The notes: generated by a model from the letters alone, not told the origin. Positions 18,455-27,818 are shown, counted from the first letter of the stretch. The stretch is 64,000 nt of DNA from Dehalococcoidia bacterium (GCA_011170375.1 DUEV01000004.1:124001-188000), one strand, 5' to 3'. A program made the numbers and translations.

Positions 18455-21103
18455 TTATCCCACCGCTACTGCCTTCCGTGACTTTCTCTGTCTCCTAGCC
18501 TTGGCTAGTGGCAGTTCAACAATGAAGGTAGCACCGCCCATATCATTGTTCTCAGCCCGAATCAGCCCTTTGTGAGCGGTGACAATACCATAGCAGGTGC
18601 TCAGTCCCAGACCAGTGCCCTTACCTACCGGCTTGGTGGTGAAGAACGGGTAGAATATCTGCTGCAGGTTTTCCTGTGGTATTCCCGGGCCATCGTCAGC
18701 AACCGATATCCTTGCCCACTCCCCGTTGGTCCGGGTGGTAATAAGGATATTACCACCATTCAAATCCTCAAGGGCCTCCTCAGCATTGAGCATAAGATTC
18801 ATCAAAAGCTGTACGAGCTGAGAAGAATTACCATTCACATAGAGTGGTTCGTCCCAGAGGTCGATACTGACACTGATGTTCCGTACGGTTTCGGCATAAC
18901 GCCGCATCTCGATGACTTTCTTGAGTACCTTGTGCAGGTCCAGACGACGCCCCTGAGAACCCATCCGGCGGCTATAGGTCAACAGGTCGGTCATAATCCT
19001 AGCAGCACGCTTGGCTTCGTCATGGATTACCTTTAAGTCCCTTTTGATGGGTCTCGGAGTTTCTCCCGCCATCAGTAATTCAGAATATAACAGGACACTC
19101 CCCAGGGGGTTATTCACCTCATGAGCAATACCAGCCGTCATCTCACCGAGAGAGGCCAGCAACTGAGAGTGTTGCAACTGGTCCTGGGTCTTTCGCAGTT
19201 CGGTAACATCCTGATATAACGCCTGAAACTGGACCTCTCCGTCCCAGATTACCTTCTCACGGAATACGACCAGATGCCGGATTTCACCATCCTTGCGAAC
19301 GATGCTAACCTCATATCTAGAGGGAACCGGCTCTCCCACTCGCCTATTCTCTTTCCTCTCCAGATGTTCCCTATAACTCTCCGGAGTATAGCGTTGGCTC
19401 ACCGGTGTATCCCTCAACTCCCCGACGCTATCATAGCCGTACATTTCCAGAATAGCACGGTTAGCGTAGAGCAGTTCTCCCTCATGACTAACGATACGAA
19501 CTCCCAGAGGAGAGCTATACAGAGAGTTACGGAAGTTTTGCTCGGACTCGCGTAACGCTTCCTCCATTTCTTTACGCTCGGTTATGTCACGGGCAATGCC
19601 GAAGGAAAGCCGGTCATTGAGATGCGCAGCCGAAAGCAAAGCAGTACGGCGAGTACCATCTGGCCTGACGAAAGTGACCTCACCATAATCAAGCGCATCC
19701 TCAACTACAGACAATCTCTGGAGCCGCTGTATCATGCCCAACGGGGGCAAATCATCCGTCGTCATTTTTCTGAGCTCAGTAACAGAACGGCCAGTGAGAC
19801 GCTCGGCAGCAGCATTGCCATCAAGGCAGCGGCCGGTCTTCCTGTCCACAAGGAAAATAGCATCACCGGAGCGCTCAAAAAGCAAGCGGTATCGCTCTTC
19901 CGATTCCCGCAAAGCCTGCTCTGCCTGTTTTCGTTCCGTAATATCGCTGGCAACGTGGACGCAGGACAGGAGCTCACCGTTCCCATCGAGCACAGGGGAC
20001 GAAGACACCTGGAGATGAATGCCGAGGTGTGGGTCAAAGAACTCCGCCGTAGCCGGCTTCTTAGTCATCAATGTTTTCATATGAGGACAGCCTGGCACAG
20101 GCCCGTCTGTTCCGTGTACCACCCGATAACACGGCCGCCCAATAAGATCCTGTGGTTTCATGTGGAAGGCATCAGCAAAGGCCATGTTCACTCTGGTCAA
20201 CCTGAAGTCACGATCATGGATAGAAATCATATTGGTAGCGGAGTCAAACGTCATCCGCCACTCCTGAGCAGCATGCTCTAACTTCTCCTCCGTCTGCTTA
20301 CGGTCGGTGATATCAATGGCAACACCTCTCAGTCCCACAGGCTTATCACCGTGTATAATCCGAGCCCCATATATCAATACCGGGAAAGTACTACCGTCTT
20401 TCTTCAGCGCGGTGTACTCAATGCCACCTAGCTCCTCACCACTCAACGCCCTTTGGATGTCCTTCTTCACCCTATCTCTATCCTCAGGGATAAACATGCC
20501 AAGAACATTAGGAACCCCGTTCACATCATCCATAGAATAGCCATAAGTATCAAAAGCCTGTTTATTAACATAGGCAAAGTTACCATCCGCGTCGATTTCC
20601 CAGATAATCTGTGGCAGGAGATTGGCCAGGTCCCTGAATTTTCGCCAGCCTTCAAGCAATTCCTGCCCAGCCCGCTGCCTCTCCTTGAGTTCCTGCTGGA
20701 GTTCATCTGCCCGGTGCCTGATACTCTCGGCAGCCTTCTCATGCTGCTTTCGTTTTCTCCGCTCCCGGTCAATCCAGAAGCTGGCCCCAACACTGACAAC
20801 CACAGTGATGATAGTCCCGTATAGGAAACTTTGACCTTGTGTACTATTCATAACCAGCGACATCATCGACGCCCCGAGGACAAGACAGATAGCTAGTGCC
20901 GCTCTCAGTCCCGATGTCCAGGCAGCAATAATAACCGATGCCAGGAAAATGGGAATTAACAGAGATACGTAAGTAAAAGCAAAGCCGTATTGAAGAGCAA
21001 ACCAGTTAAGTCCAGCTAGGCTGGTGGCCGCCATAGTGATAAAAAAAGCTCCCAAGACCACCACTATGAACCACCAGTAGAAGTGCTTTTTGACCTTTTT
21101 CAT
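18455..21103 (-). CDS. Membrane-bound multi-PAS sensor histidine kinase (NtrB-like core)
   Basis: An 882-residue kinase. The N-terminus has about four membrane segments (residues 8-115), then a coiled coil. Four PAS domains start near 150, 283, 404 and 521. The HisKA core is GEMTAGIAHEVNNPLGSVLL with His near 662. The ATPase domain has VADDGPGIPQENL and GKGTGLGLSTCYGIV near the end. The second PAS contains a Cys-rich insert (RPCYRVVHG, PGCPHM). The AHEVNNPLG type is typical of NtrB-like kinases that signal to enhancer-binding or stand-alone regulators. No response regulator adjoins it. I use ATG 21103; an upstream ATG at 21145 sits directly behind a hairpin (21146-21161). Confidence 0.9.
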   Translation of the reverse strand: MKKVKKHFYWWFIVVVLGAFFITMAATSLAGLNWFALQYGFAFTYVSLLIPIFLASVIIAAWTSGLRAALAICLVLGASMMSLVMNSTQGQSFLYGTIITVVVSVGASFWIDRERRKRKQHEKAAESIRHRADELQQELKERQRAGQELLEGWRKFRDLANLLPQIIWEIDADGNFAYVNKQAFDTYGYSMDDVNGVPNVLGMFIPEDRDRVKKDIQRALSGEELGGIEYTALKKDGSTFPVLIYGARIIHGDKPVGLRGVAIDITDRKQTEEKLEHAAQEWRMTFDSATNMISIHDRDFRLTRVNMAFADAFHMKPQDLIGRPCYRVVHGTDGPVPGCPHMKTLMTKKPATAEFFDPHLGIHLQVSSSPVLDGNGELLSCVHVASDITERKQAEQALRESEERYRLLFERSGDAIFLVDRKTGRCLDGNAAAERLTGRSVTELRKMTTDDLPPLGMIQRLQRLSVVEDALDYGEVTFVRPDGTRRTALLSAAHLNDRLSFGIARDITERKEMEEALRESEQNFRNSLYSSPLGVRIVSHEGELLYANRAILEMYGYDSVGELRDTPVSQRYTPESYREHLERKENRRVGEPVPSRYEVSIVRKDGEIRHLVVFREKVIWDGEVQFQALYQDVTELRKTQDQLQHSQLLASLGEMTAGIAHEVNNPLGSVLLYSELLMAGETPRPIKRDLKVIHDEAKRAARIMTDLLTYSRRMGSQGRRLDLHKVLKKVIEMRRYAETVRNISVSIDLWDEPLYVNGNSSQLVQLLMNLMLNAEEALEDLNGGNILITTRTNGEWARISVADDGPGIPQENLQQIFYPFFTTKPVGKGTGLGLSTCYGIVTAHKGLIRAENNDMGGATFIVELPLAKARRQRKSRKAVAVG

Positions 21104-21145
21104 TACCGTTTCCGTACCGCAATCCGAGGTAACATAAACATACAC

Positions 21146-21161
21146 CCCGCCTTCCGGCGGG
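21146..21161 (-). promoter_or_regulatory. Stable tetraloop hairpin in the kinase leader
   Basis: As minus-strand RNA, CCCGCC-GGAA-GGCGGG forms a 6-base-pair GC stem closed by a GNRA tetraloop, about 42 bases before the chosen start codon. It could mask the ribosome site of the alternative upstream ATG or act as a leader stem. Confidence 0.4.
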
Positions 21162-21202
21162 CTGAATTAAACCAACTATAACACACTCGACCACACAGGG
21201 AA

Positions 21203-21260
21203 GGCCTAAAGGAGCACAATCACCGACCTCAGGTGGTCAAAAAAGGGCCTAGAGGAGCAC
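21203..21260. repeat. Pair of 15-base direct repeats
   Basis: GGCCTAAAGGAGCAC (21203-21217) and GGCCTAGAGGAGCAC (21246-21260), 14 of 15 identical, 43 bases apart. They lie in the gap between the kinase leader and the methyltransferase stop. The bases between include GACC-TCAGGT-GGTC. Function unknown. Confidence 0.5.
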
Positions 21261-21351
21261 TGGGTTGAAGCTATCGGCTCAGGCTTGGTCAGTCATCAGC
21301 AATGATAGTCTGACCAGTAATTACATCGGACACTGTCGTCGTCAGACCCAA

Positions 21352-22359
21352 TCAAGGTTTGGTAGCAATGACCAGAGAAGTACGTGCCGGCTCGGAAAGA
21401 CCAACAACCCTCGGCTCAACGAAACCGACCTCTTCCATCAGGCCCATTACCTCCGTCCCCGAGTAGGACTGGCCTTCACCGGTGTTTACCAGCATATTTA
21501 ACGAAAAAAGTACCGCTCGTAGCGGGGAAGTACCATCGTCACCTATCAAGCCTTCGTGGACTACTACCTCTCCACCAGAAACCAGAGAATCATATGCCTT
21601 CGATAGCAGCACCTTGCTCCGCTCCGGGCCTATCGAGTGCAAAATCGCTGACAGCAGCACAACATCATTGCCTTGACCAAAGTCATCCTTAAAGTAATCA
21701 CCAGCACGAGTAGTGATTAGGTCGCTCATCCCGAATTCAGCAATGACCTCTTTGGCAATCTCGACCGTCGCAGGAAGGTCGAAGACGATGGCTCGCAGGC
21801 CGGGGTAGCGCTTCACCAGGTGAATAGCGTAGGTGCCAGGACCGCCGCCAGCATCAAAGAGCTGGCGTCTACCAGTCAGGTCAAGTCCCTCAGCCAGTAA
21901 AGGCGCGTCCAGCATTGCCCGGTCGTGCATCGCCAGGATGAAATTCCGGTGGACGTCACCCTGCTCAACGTGGCTGAAGCGCTCGCCTACCCTCCGGTTA
22001 GTACGCACAGCCTCATGCAGTCTTCCCCAAGCCTGCCATAGGTCATGCTGGTGGGCAATGCCATCACCCATAAAAGTGGGTTTGCCCCGCACCAGGATCT
22101 GTAATGCCTCCGGAGAATTACGATAAAGCTCACCCTCTTTCTCCAAAACACCGAGGGCAACACAGGCATTGAGCAGCACCTGGGTAGGACGGGGGTGAGT
22201 ATCACAGCGGGAGGCAATCTCTTCAGCAGAAAGGGCCTCGCCTCCGATGGTGGTGAAAAAATCGAGCTTATTAGCCGCCATCACCACCGCGGCCGGCTGC
22301 CAGCCTCCCAGAGCCCGGTTGATTGGATTACGCCGTGGTGCCTGCCGTTCAGTTGTCAT
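21352..22359 (-). CDS. SAM-dependent O-methyltransferase (acetylserotonin O-methyltransferase-like)
   Basis: A 335-residue class I methyltransferase with an N-terminal winged-helix dimerisation domain (about 15-100, ALSAEEIASRCDTHPRPTQV). The SAM-binding motif I is LFDAGGGPGTYAIHLVKRYP at about 165-184. Motif II is AIVFDLPATVEIAKE, then DYFKDDFGQGNDVVLLSAIL, and HSIG near 255 where family members have the catalytic His. This O-methyltransferase type acts on phenolic or polyketide hydroxyls in plants and bacteria; the substrate here is not known. ATG 22359 has a strong GAGGAGG 7 bases upstream, against an upstream start at 22416. It appears monocistronic. Confidence 0.88.
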   Translation of the reverse strand: MTTERQAPRRNPINRALGGWQPAAVVMAANKLDFFTTIGGEALSAEEIASRCDTHPRPTQVLLNACVALGVLEKEGELYRNSPEALQILVRGKPTFMGDGIAHQHDLWQAWGRLHEAVRTNRRVGERFSHVEQGDVHRNFILAMHDRAMLDAPLLAEGLDLTGRRQLFDAGGGPGTYAIHLVKRYPGLRAIVFDLPATVEIAKEVIAEFGMSDLITTRAGDYFKDDFGQGNDVVLLSAILHSIGPERSKVLLSKAYDSLVSGGEVVVHEGLIGDDGTSPLRAVLFSLNMLVNTGEGQSYSGTEVMGLMEEVGFVEPRVVGLSEPARTSLVIATKP

Positions 22360-22441
22360 CTTGACCTCCTCGCTCAGAGTTGCCGAGATTCTACCGCCTG
22401 CCACATGAGGTGTCAAGCACCCTTGACAGGCAAAGATTACG

Positions 22442-23263
22442 CTACGCCTGGGTCGGGTTTACCTCCAGCATCTTCTCCAGTACGATAGCAACCCCATCTT
22501 CATCATTACTGGCGGTAATATAACGGGTAACCGCCCTAACCTCCGGCACACTGTTGGCCATCGCCACCGGCATACCGCATGCCGCCAGCAGGTCGATATC
22601 AGGGACATCGTCGCCGAAGGCGAGCACATCATCAAGCAGAATGTCTCGAGAAAGCAGGAGTTTCCTTAGTGCTTCCGACTTAGACGTCCGTATGCTCACG
22701 ATGTTAAGGAGTGTCATATCATTTGCCGGTATAACCGAAACCACATCGCTAAATTGCTGTGAGACCGCATCGGCAAGGTCGGAGATATCCTTCCCTTCCC
22801 GACTGGCGGCTATCTTGGCCGGGTCTCGCGCCAGGGCTTCTTCCACCGTCATTACCATCTCGGGAGTAGCCGCGTTAATACGCCACAACCGCTCCGGGTC
22901 AAGTGCCCTGTTTGAACCGAATTCCCGGCCCTCCAGCTCTATTGCCAGACGCACTTCTGGTTCCAGACTGTGGAGAAGGCTCACGATACCCTGCGCTACA
23001 CCTGGAGGCAATGGCTCCCGAAACTCGCCGGATAGAGGTGGCACACCCAAAGCTAATGCCCCGTTCATAAGTATCAGCGAACATCTATCAGACAGATTAT
23101 CTCCAAGGGCACGGCGCGTCGTCCGGGCAGGACGTGAGGTGGCGATGATGACCGGAATCTCCCGGGCCAGGCACTCCTCGATGGCCTCACGGCTCCGCTC
23201 CGATAACCGTGCCTCGCTATTTAGTATAGTCCCGTCAAGGTCAATAGCAACAGCACCGGGCAT
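22442..23263 (-). CDS. HAD-superfamily phosphatase, Cof type
   Basis: A HAD hydrolase of the Cof (class IIB cap) subfamily. Motif I is AIDLDGTILNS at residues 6-16 and motif II is the threonine/serine region VIIATSRPA (about 42). The motif III lysine is near SKSEALRKLLL (about 195). Motif IV is VLAFGDDVPDIDLLAACG (about 212-229), followed by the usual MPVAMANSVPEV. Cof proteins dephosphorylate sugar phosphates, pyridoxal phosphate or nucleotides. The ATG at 23263 places motif I as usual but has no clear ribosome site. A TTG at 23338 with GAGG upstream would add 25 residues. Confidence 0.88.
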   Translation of the reverse strand: MPGAVAIDLDGTILNSEARLSERSREAIEECLAREIPVIIATSRPARTTRRALGDNLSDRCSLILMNGALALGVPPLSGEFREPLPPGVAQGIVSLLHSLEPEVRLAIELEGREFGSNRALDPERLWRINAATPEMVMTVEEALARDPAKIAASREGKDISDLADAVSQQFSDVVSVIPANDMTLLNIVSIRTSKSEALRKLLLSRDILLDDVLAFGDDVPDIDLLAACGMPVAMANSVPEVRAVTRYITASNDEDGVAIVLEKMLEVNPTQA

Positions 23264-23456
23264 TTTGTGAAAAACGGGCAGTCTCAACTCTTCTTTCACA
23301 GCGATGATATTATGCACCGAAGCAGCCTGTCCTGGCAAGACAGCCTAACCTCTGGGGCGAAGAGAATCAAGGAGAACAACAACGCCGCAAATATAGCTGC
23401 TCGCTCCTGAGCCAACATATCCCGTTGTTATCACACCACTACAGACGTGTGGCCAG

Positions 23457-23485
23457 TTGACAAAAGGCATGACTAGTGATACTCT
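23457..23485 (+). promoter_or_regulatory. Promoter of the PAS/GAF kinase operon
   Basis: TTGACA (23457-23462), a 17-base spacer and TACTCT (23480-23485), about 145 bases before the kinase start. The surrounding 290-base divergent region also has two GTTGTTAT copies (23424 and 23500) of unknown meaning. Confidence 0.5.
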
Positions 23486-23628
23486 AACGGGTAACCTCTG
23501 TTGTTATGTAAGGCGCAGGGCATTGTTGAGTGGGCAAAAACTCAGCTACATTTGGTTAGATACGGGTAAAAAAGAAGTACTTTTAATAATACACCAAATT
23601 AAGGGTGCTTGAATAAGGAACGACAAGC

Positions 23629-26550
23629 GTGACGAGGGACGCTGAAATAGATAGAGAACAACACCCCGAAGAACTGGATGCCTTGCGCCAGCGTAGAGAG
23701 GAGCTTGAGGCATCGAGGGCTGAGGTCGAGCGCATCGAGGAGGCGCTGCGGCAGTCAGAGGAATCGCATCGCATCGCCCTCAGTAATATCTCAGAAGCTG
23801 TCTTCATCACAGACAGTACCGGGAAATTTACCTTCATTTCTCCAAATGTACAGGTTGTCTTTGGTTACTCCCCCAATGAAATACGCCGTCTGGGCAATAT
23901 TTCCAATCTACTCGGCGACGTGCCTTTCGACACAGAAGAGCTTGAAGTAGTGGGGGAAATACACAACATCGAACAAGAAATTAAGGACAAATCGGGCCGG
24001 CGCCGTGTCTTGCTGGTGAATGTCAATAGGGTCTCCGTTGGAAAAGGCAGATTACTCTATACCTGCCTTGATATCACCACACGTAGACGCACACAGGAAC
24101 AACTGAGGCAACACCAGGACCACCTGGAAGAAATGGTTGAGGAGCGTGCCGCCGAACTGAGAGCCGCCAATGAGCAACTGGCACAACATAACAAGCTGCT
24201 GAGCACTCTGAGCCGTATCCAGAGCCAGTTCATTGCCGAGGCTGATCCTCGCGTCCTCTTCGATCGACTGCTGGATGACCTCCTCTCCCTGACTGATAGC
24301 AAATTTGGCTTCATTGGGCAGGTTCTGCATACACCGGAAGGCAAACCTTATCTTAAGACCCATACCGTAACCAACATTGTCTGGAGTCAAGACACAGGGC
24401 AACTCCATGAAAAGAACCACGCCACCGGCAGGGAATTTTCCAACCTGCAACCCCTGATCAATGCTGTGATGACATCCGGTAAGCATGTCATCATCCATGA
24501 CCCCGCCAATGACCCCCGCTGTGAGGGAGTGACAACCCGCCCCCCCATGGACTCATTCCTCGGGCTACCATTGTACAGCGGCCAGGAACTGATTGGCATG
24601 GTCGGCATTGCCAACCGCCCCCGCGGCTACGATTCTGCCCTGATAGAATTCCTCCAGCCTTTTCTGCTCACCTGCGGCAATATCATTCAGGCACACCGCA
24701 ACGTCCAGCAGCGGCAGCAGGCTGAGGAGGAGCTGGCCAAATCCGAACGGAACTTCCGCAACTCTATAGATAGCTCCCCACTGGGTACATCAATCGTCAC
24801 CAGAGACGGCAAGCTTATCTATGCCAACCGTGCCTTCCTCGATATCTACGGTTACGATAGCGTCGAAGAACTGAAGGCAGTACCACTAAGAAAGCGTTAC
24901 ACCCCGCAGAGCTACCGGCAACATCGGGAAAGAAGACGCCGAATGAAGCGTGGTGAGGCCGTTCCGACATACTATGAATTGAGCGTCGTGCGTAGAGATG
25001 GGGAAGTCCGCAACCTCTGGGTATTCTGGGACAAGGTGTACTGGGACGGCGAACCGCAGTTTCAGGTGATATATCAAGATATCACTGACCGCAGACGGGC
25101 CGAAGAGCAACGGCGGGAATCAGAGGACAGATATCGTCTCCTTTTCGAGCGTTCCAGCGATGCCATCTTTCTCCTCGATAGGACGACCGGTCACTACCTC
25201 GACTGCAACGCCGCCGCCGAACGTCTCACCGGGCGCAGCGCTGCCGAGCTGAGGGCATTAACAGCCGATGACGTCGACTTACTGGATGGTCTCCGGAGAC
25301 TACAAGAGTCTACAGTTTCGGCAGATAACCGGGACCCGGGTGAAGTGACCTTCTACCGCCCGGATGGTACCAAGCGGACGGCATTGCTTGCCGCAACCCG
25401 CCTCAATGGTCGCCTCATCTTCGGAATCGCCCGCGACATCACCGAACGCAAGCAGGCCGAGGAGACACTGAAGAACAGCGAAGCCAGCCTTGCAAACGCG
25501 CAGCGAATTGCTCATCTCGGGAACTGGGACTGGGACATACAGAACAATTCCTTCCGATTGTCCGAGGAAGCCAGTAATATCTTTGCTACCAAGCCCGGCG
25601 AAGCCGGCGAGCCCTATGAGATCCTTTCCCGACTCGTTCACCCTGATGACCGGGAATTCGTCCAGAAAGCAATTGTCCAGGCCTTGTTTGAAGGCAAACC
25701 CTACGACTATGAGTATCGAATCCTCCGGCCGGATGGCTCAGAGGGCATTGTCCACGTACGCGGTGAGGTTACGTTTGATGACAACGGAAAGCCGATAAAG
25801 GCATCGGGTACAATCCAGGACATCACCGAACTCCGTGTCCTCGAGAAAAAGGTAGTCGAATACCAGGAGCTAAACGAGCTTAAGAGCAACCTCCTCTCGA
25901 CGGTCTCCCATGAGCTACGCACTCCGCTGGCCATAATCAAGGGGTACTCCACTCTGCTCCTGGATTATGACGAAAGGTTGGAGAAGGAAGAGAAGCACGA
26001 GTACGTTGAGTCTATTGATAAGGCCACCAGCCGACTCGTCGAGCTCGTCAACCATATCCTGGATATGTCCCGCCTCGAATCAGGTATGCTCCAGCTAGAG
26101 CGTACTTCGGCGAGCATCGCACGCCTGATCCGGGAGGCAGCTGCCGAAGCCCGACTCAGGGCACCAGGACATGACATCCAGCTAAACCTGGCTACCGGCC
26201 TGCCGAGGGTGCGCATTGATACTAAACGTATTCGGCAGGTACTGGACAACATCCTCGACAACGCCATCAAGTACTCCCCCGAGGGGACGGAAATAGTCAT
26301 CTCAGCTGAGCGACAGGACAATGAGCTACTCGTCAGCATCTCTGACCAGGGAGTTGGCATCCCTGCAGAAGACCTGAAAAATGTCTTCAACCGCATGTAT
26401 CGTGTCGAACAACGCTCGACCCAAGAAACCGGGGGGGTTGGCCTCGGCCTGGCAATTTGCCGTGGGCTGGTAGAAGCACATGGCGGACATATCTGGATTG
26501 AAAGTAAAGAAGGAAAAGGAACCACGGTCTTCTTTAAGCTGCCACTGTAG
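23629..26550 (+). CDS. Soluble PAS/GAF hybrid sensor histidine kinase
   Basis: A 973-residue kinase without membrane segments. The order is N-terminal coiled coil (10-45), PAS (about 45-150), coiled coil, GAF (about 190-345, with the chromophore-type region FLGLPLYSGQELIGMVGIAN), and PAS domains starting near 374, 500 and 619. HisKA has NLLSTVSHELRTPLAIIKGY with His near 761. HATPase_c has DNILDNAIKYSPEG and GGVGLGLAICRGLVEAHGG. The GTG start has AAGGAA 8 bases upstream. Two response regulators follow within 20 bases and by overlap, so this is a probable kinase-regulator-regulator operon. Two of its PAS modules are close copies of those in the kinase at 18455-21103, in swapped order. Confidence 0.92.
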   Translation: MTRDAEIDREQHPEELDALRQRREELEASRAEVERIEEALRQSEESHRIALSNISEAVFITDSTGKFTFISPNVQVVFGYSPNEIRRLGNISNLLGDVPFDTEELEVVGEIHNIEQEIKDKSGRRRVLLVNVNRVSVGKGRLLYTCLDITTRRRTQEQLRQHQDHLEEMVEERAAELRAANEQLAQHNKLLSTLSRIQSQFIAEADPRVLFDRLLDDLLSLTDSKFGFIGQVLHTPEGKPYLKTHTVTNIVWSQDTGQLHEKNHATGREFSNLQPLINAVMTSGKHVIIHDPANDPRCEGVTTRPPMDSFLGLPLYSGQELIGMVGIANRPRGYDSALIEFLQPFLLTCGNIIQAHRNVQQRQQAEEELAKSERNFRNSIDSSPLGTSIVTRDGKLIYANRAFLDIYGYDSVEELKAVPLRKRYTPQSYRQHRERRRRMKRGEAVPTYYELSVVRRDGEVRNLWVFWDKVYWDGEPQFQVIYQDITDRRRAEEQRRESEDRYRLLFERSSDAIFLLDRTTGHYLDCNAAAERLTGRSAAELRALTADDVDLLDGLRRLQESTVSADNRDPGEVTFYRPDGTKRTALLAATRLNGRLIFGIARDITERKQAEETLKNSEASLANAQRIAHLGNWDWDIQNNSFRLSEEASNIFATKPGEAGEPYEILSRLVHPDDREFVQKAIVQALFEGKPYDYEYRILRPDGSEGIVHVRGEVTFDDNGKPIKASGTIQDITELRVLEKKVVEYQELNELKSNLLSTVSHELRTPLAIIKGYSTLLLDYDERLEKEEKHEYVESIDKATSRLVELVNHILDMSRLESGMLQLERTSASIARLIREAAAEARLRAPGHDIQLNLATGLPRVRIDTKRIRQVLDNILDNAIKYSPEGTEIVISAERQDNELLVSISDQGVGIPAEDLKNVFNRMYRVEQRSTQETGGVGLGLAICRGLVEAHGGHIWIESKEGKGTTVFFKLPL

Positions 26551-26567
26551 ACCGAGAAGTCAGGAAC

Positions 26568-27002
26568 ATGGCAAAAGGTCGTGAGACAAAATCAGTCCTT
26601 GTCATTGAGGACGAGGCTGATATCAGAAGGTTCGCCCACCGTCTGCTTGACCTCGAAGGCTATCAGGTGTTTGAGGCTGAGAATGGAAACGAGGGCTTGC
26701 GAATGGTTAAGGGGGCCCGGGGTCTGTCTCTGGTACTTCTTGACCTGAGGCTCCCTGGTTGCGATGGCTGGGTGATCCTCGACGAGATGAAGCACAACCC
26801 CAAGCTATCAGCGATCCCGGTAATAGTCTTCAGTGCTTCCGCTGCAGAGTGGCAGCGAAAAAAGGCATTAGGCATGGGGGCCGCTGGCTACCTGGTCAAG
26901 CCCCTGGACGCCGCCAGCTTGAAACAGGCCGTGGCCGCAACTACGCACTGGGAAGAGGTGATGTCAGGTGCCGTCTCGCAAAACGGCCGTTATGGTGGTT
27001 GA
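26568..27002 (+). CDS. Single-domain response regulator (receiver only)
   Basis: A 144-residue CheY-like receiver. The acidic pair is VLVIEDEADIRRF (about 11-23). The phosphoacceptor Asp is in LVLLDLRLPGCDGW (about 55-68), Ser/Thr in VIVFSASAAEW (about 84-94) and Lys in GYLVKPLDAASL (about 105). There is no output domain. It lies 17 bases after the kinase and its end overlaps the start of the next regulator by 35 bases. It may therefore act as a phosphate sink or intermediate between the kinase and the DNA-binding regulator. Confidence 0.9.
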   Translation: MAKGRETKSVLVIEDEADIRRFAHRLLDLEGYQVFEAENGNEGLRMVKGARGLSLVLLDLRLPGCDGWVILDEMKHNPKLSAIPVIVFSASAAEWQRKKALGMGAAGYLVKPLDAASLKQAVAATTHWEEVMSGAVSQNGRYGG

Positions 27003-27684
27003 TGACGACATCCGAATACTGCGTATGATGCGGCGGATGTTAGAACTGGAAGGCTACCGGGTAATCACCTCACCTGATGGTCAGACCGCTCTCGAAATAA
27101 TGGAACACGATCCCCCGGACCTCCTCCTGCTGGACATCATGCTGCCCGGTATGGAAGGCCATACCGTATGCCGGCGTATCCGTGAGTTCTCCCAGATACC
27201 AATAATCATGGTCACTGCTAAAGGCGCTGATGAGGAGAAGGTCAAAGGGCTGGACGCCGGGGCTGACGACTATGTGACCAAGCCCTTTTCCGCCAGTGAG
27301 TTGACAGCTCGTGTCCGGGCCGTGCTGCGTCGTGCTTCACTCTCGGATGAACCCACTGAGCCGACCTTTCGCTATCAGGACCTTGAGATTGACTTCTTCC
27401 GTCGGAGGGTTACTTTAGACGGTGAAGATATAAACTTGACAGGGACTGAATACAAGGTCCTCTCATACCTGACCCGTAATGCCGACCGGGTGGTCACCCC
27501 CAACCAGATACTGAATCGGGTCTGGGGTGAAGAATACCTTGATGAGACCAACCTCATCCAGGCGAATATTGCCCGACTACGGAAGAAACTGAAGGATAAC
27601 GCCCGGAACTCCAGGTTCATCTTTACCAAGCCCGGTATAGGATATATGTTTGCCAAGAAGAACAATGACAAGCAACCCTCCTGA
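26968..27684 (+). CDS. OmpR/PhoB-family response regulator
   Basis: A 238-residue regulator with a receiver domain (MVVDDDIRILRMMRRML at 9-25, LLLLDIMLPGMEGH with the phosphoacceptor near 54, VTAKGADEEK, and DYVTKPFSASEL near 104). A C-terminal winged helix spans about 135-232 (VTLDGEDINLTGTEYKVLSY and PNQILNRVWGEEYLDETNLI). The family binds direct repeats as dimers. Three TGTCAG repeats with helical-turn spacing lie about 100 bases downstream (27781-27818) in front of the next kinase, a plausible target. The GTG start at 26968 overlaps the preceding gene; ATG 26992 is an alternative. Confidence 0.93.
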   Translation: MPSRKTAVMVVDDDIRILRMMRRMLELEGYRVITSPDGQTALEIMEHDPPDLLLLDIMLPGMEGHTVCRRIREFSQIPIIMVTAKGADEEKVKGLDAGADDYVTKPFSASELTARVRAVLRRASLSDEPTEPTFRYQDLEIDFFRRRVTLDGEDINLTGTEYKVLSYLTRNADRVVTPNQILNRVWGEEYLDETNLIQANIARLRKKLKDNARNSRFIFTKPGIGYMFAKKNNDKQPS

Positions 27685-27780
27685 CAAACTCCCTACCGTC
27701 TGAAACGACCTTATCACCCGAAGCGATATCCCTTCCCACCCTGCCGACCTCACTATAGATACATTCGAGCCAACTTCCTT

Positions 27781-27818
27781 TGTCAGGCTTTTGTCAGACC
27801 ATATCGACCAAATGTCAG
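27781..27818 (+). promoter_or_regulatory. Pho-box-like triple direct repeat
   Basis: TGTCAG occurs at 27781, 27792 and 27813, spaced 11 and 21 bases (one and two helical turns); the first two copies, and loosely the third, are preceded by T-rich bases (TTTGTCAG). Repeats of TGTCA at 11-base spacing are the pattern bound by PhoB-type winged-helix regulators. A possible -10 box TACACT lies at 27840-27845. The block sits between the OmpR-type regulator gene and the NarX-type kinase gene. Confidence 0.5.

Noticed and set aside
23424-23507. Two GTTGTTAT copies in the divergent region before the PAS/GAF kinase
   Set aside because: Only eight bases and simple in composition; chance is a sufficient explanation.
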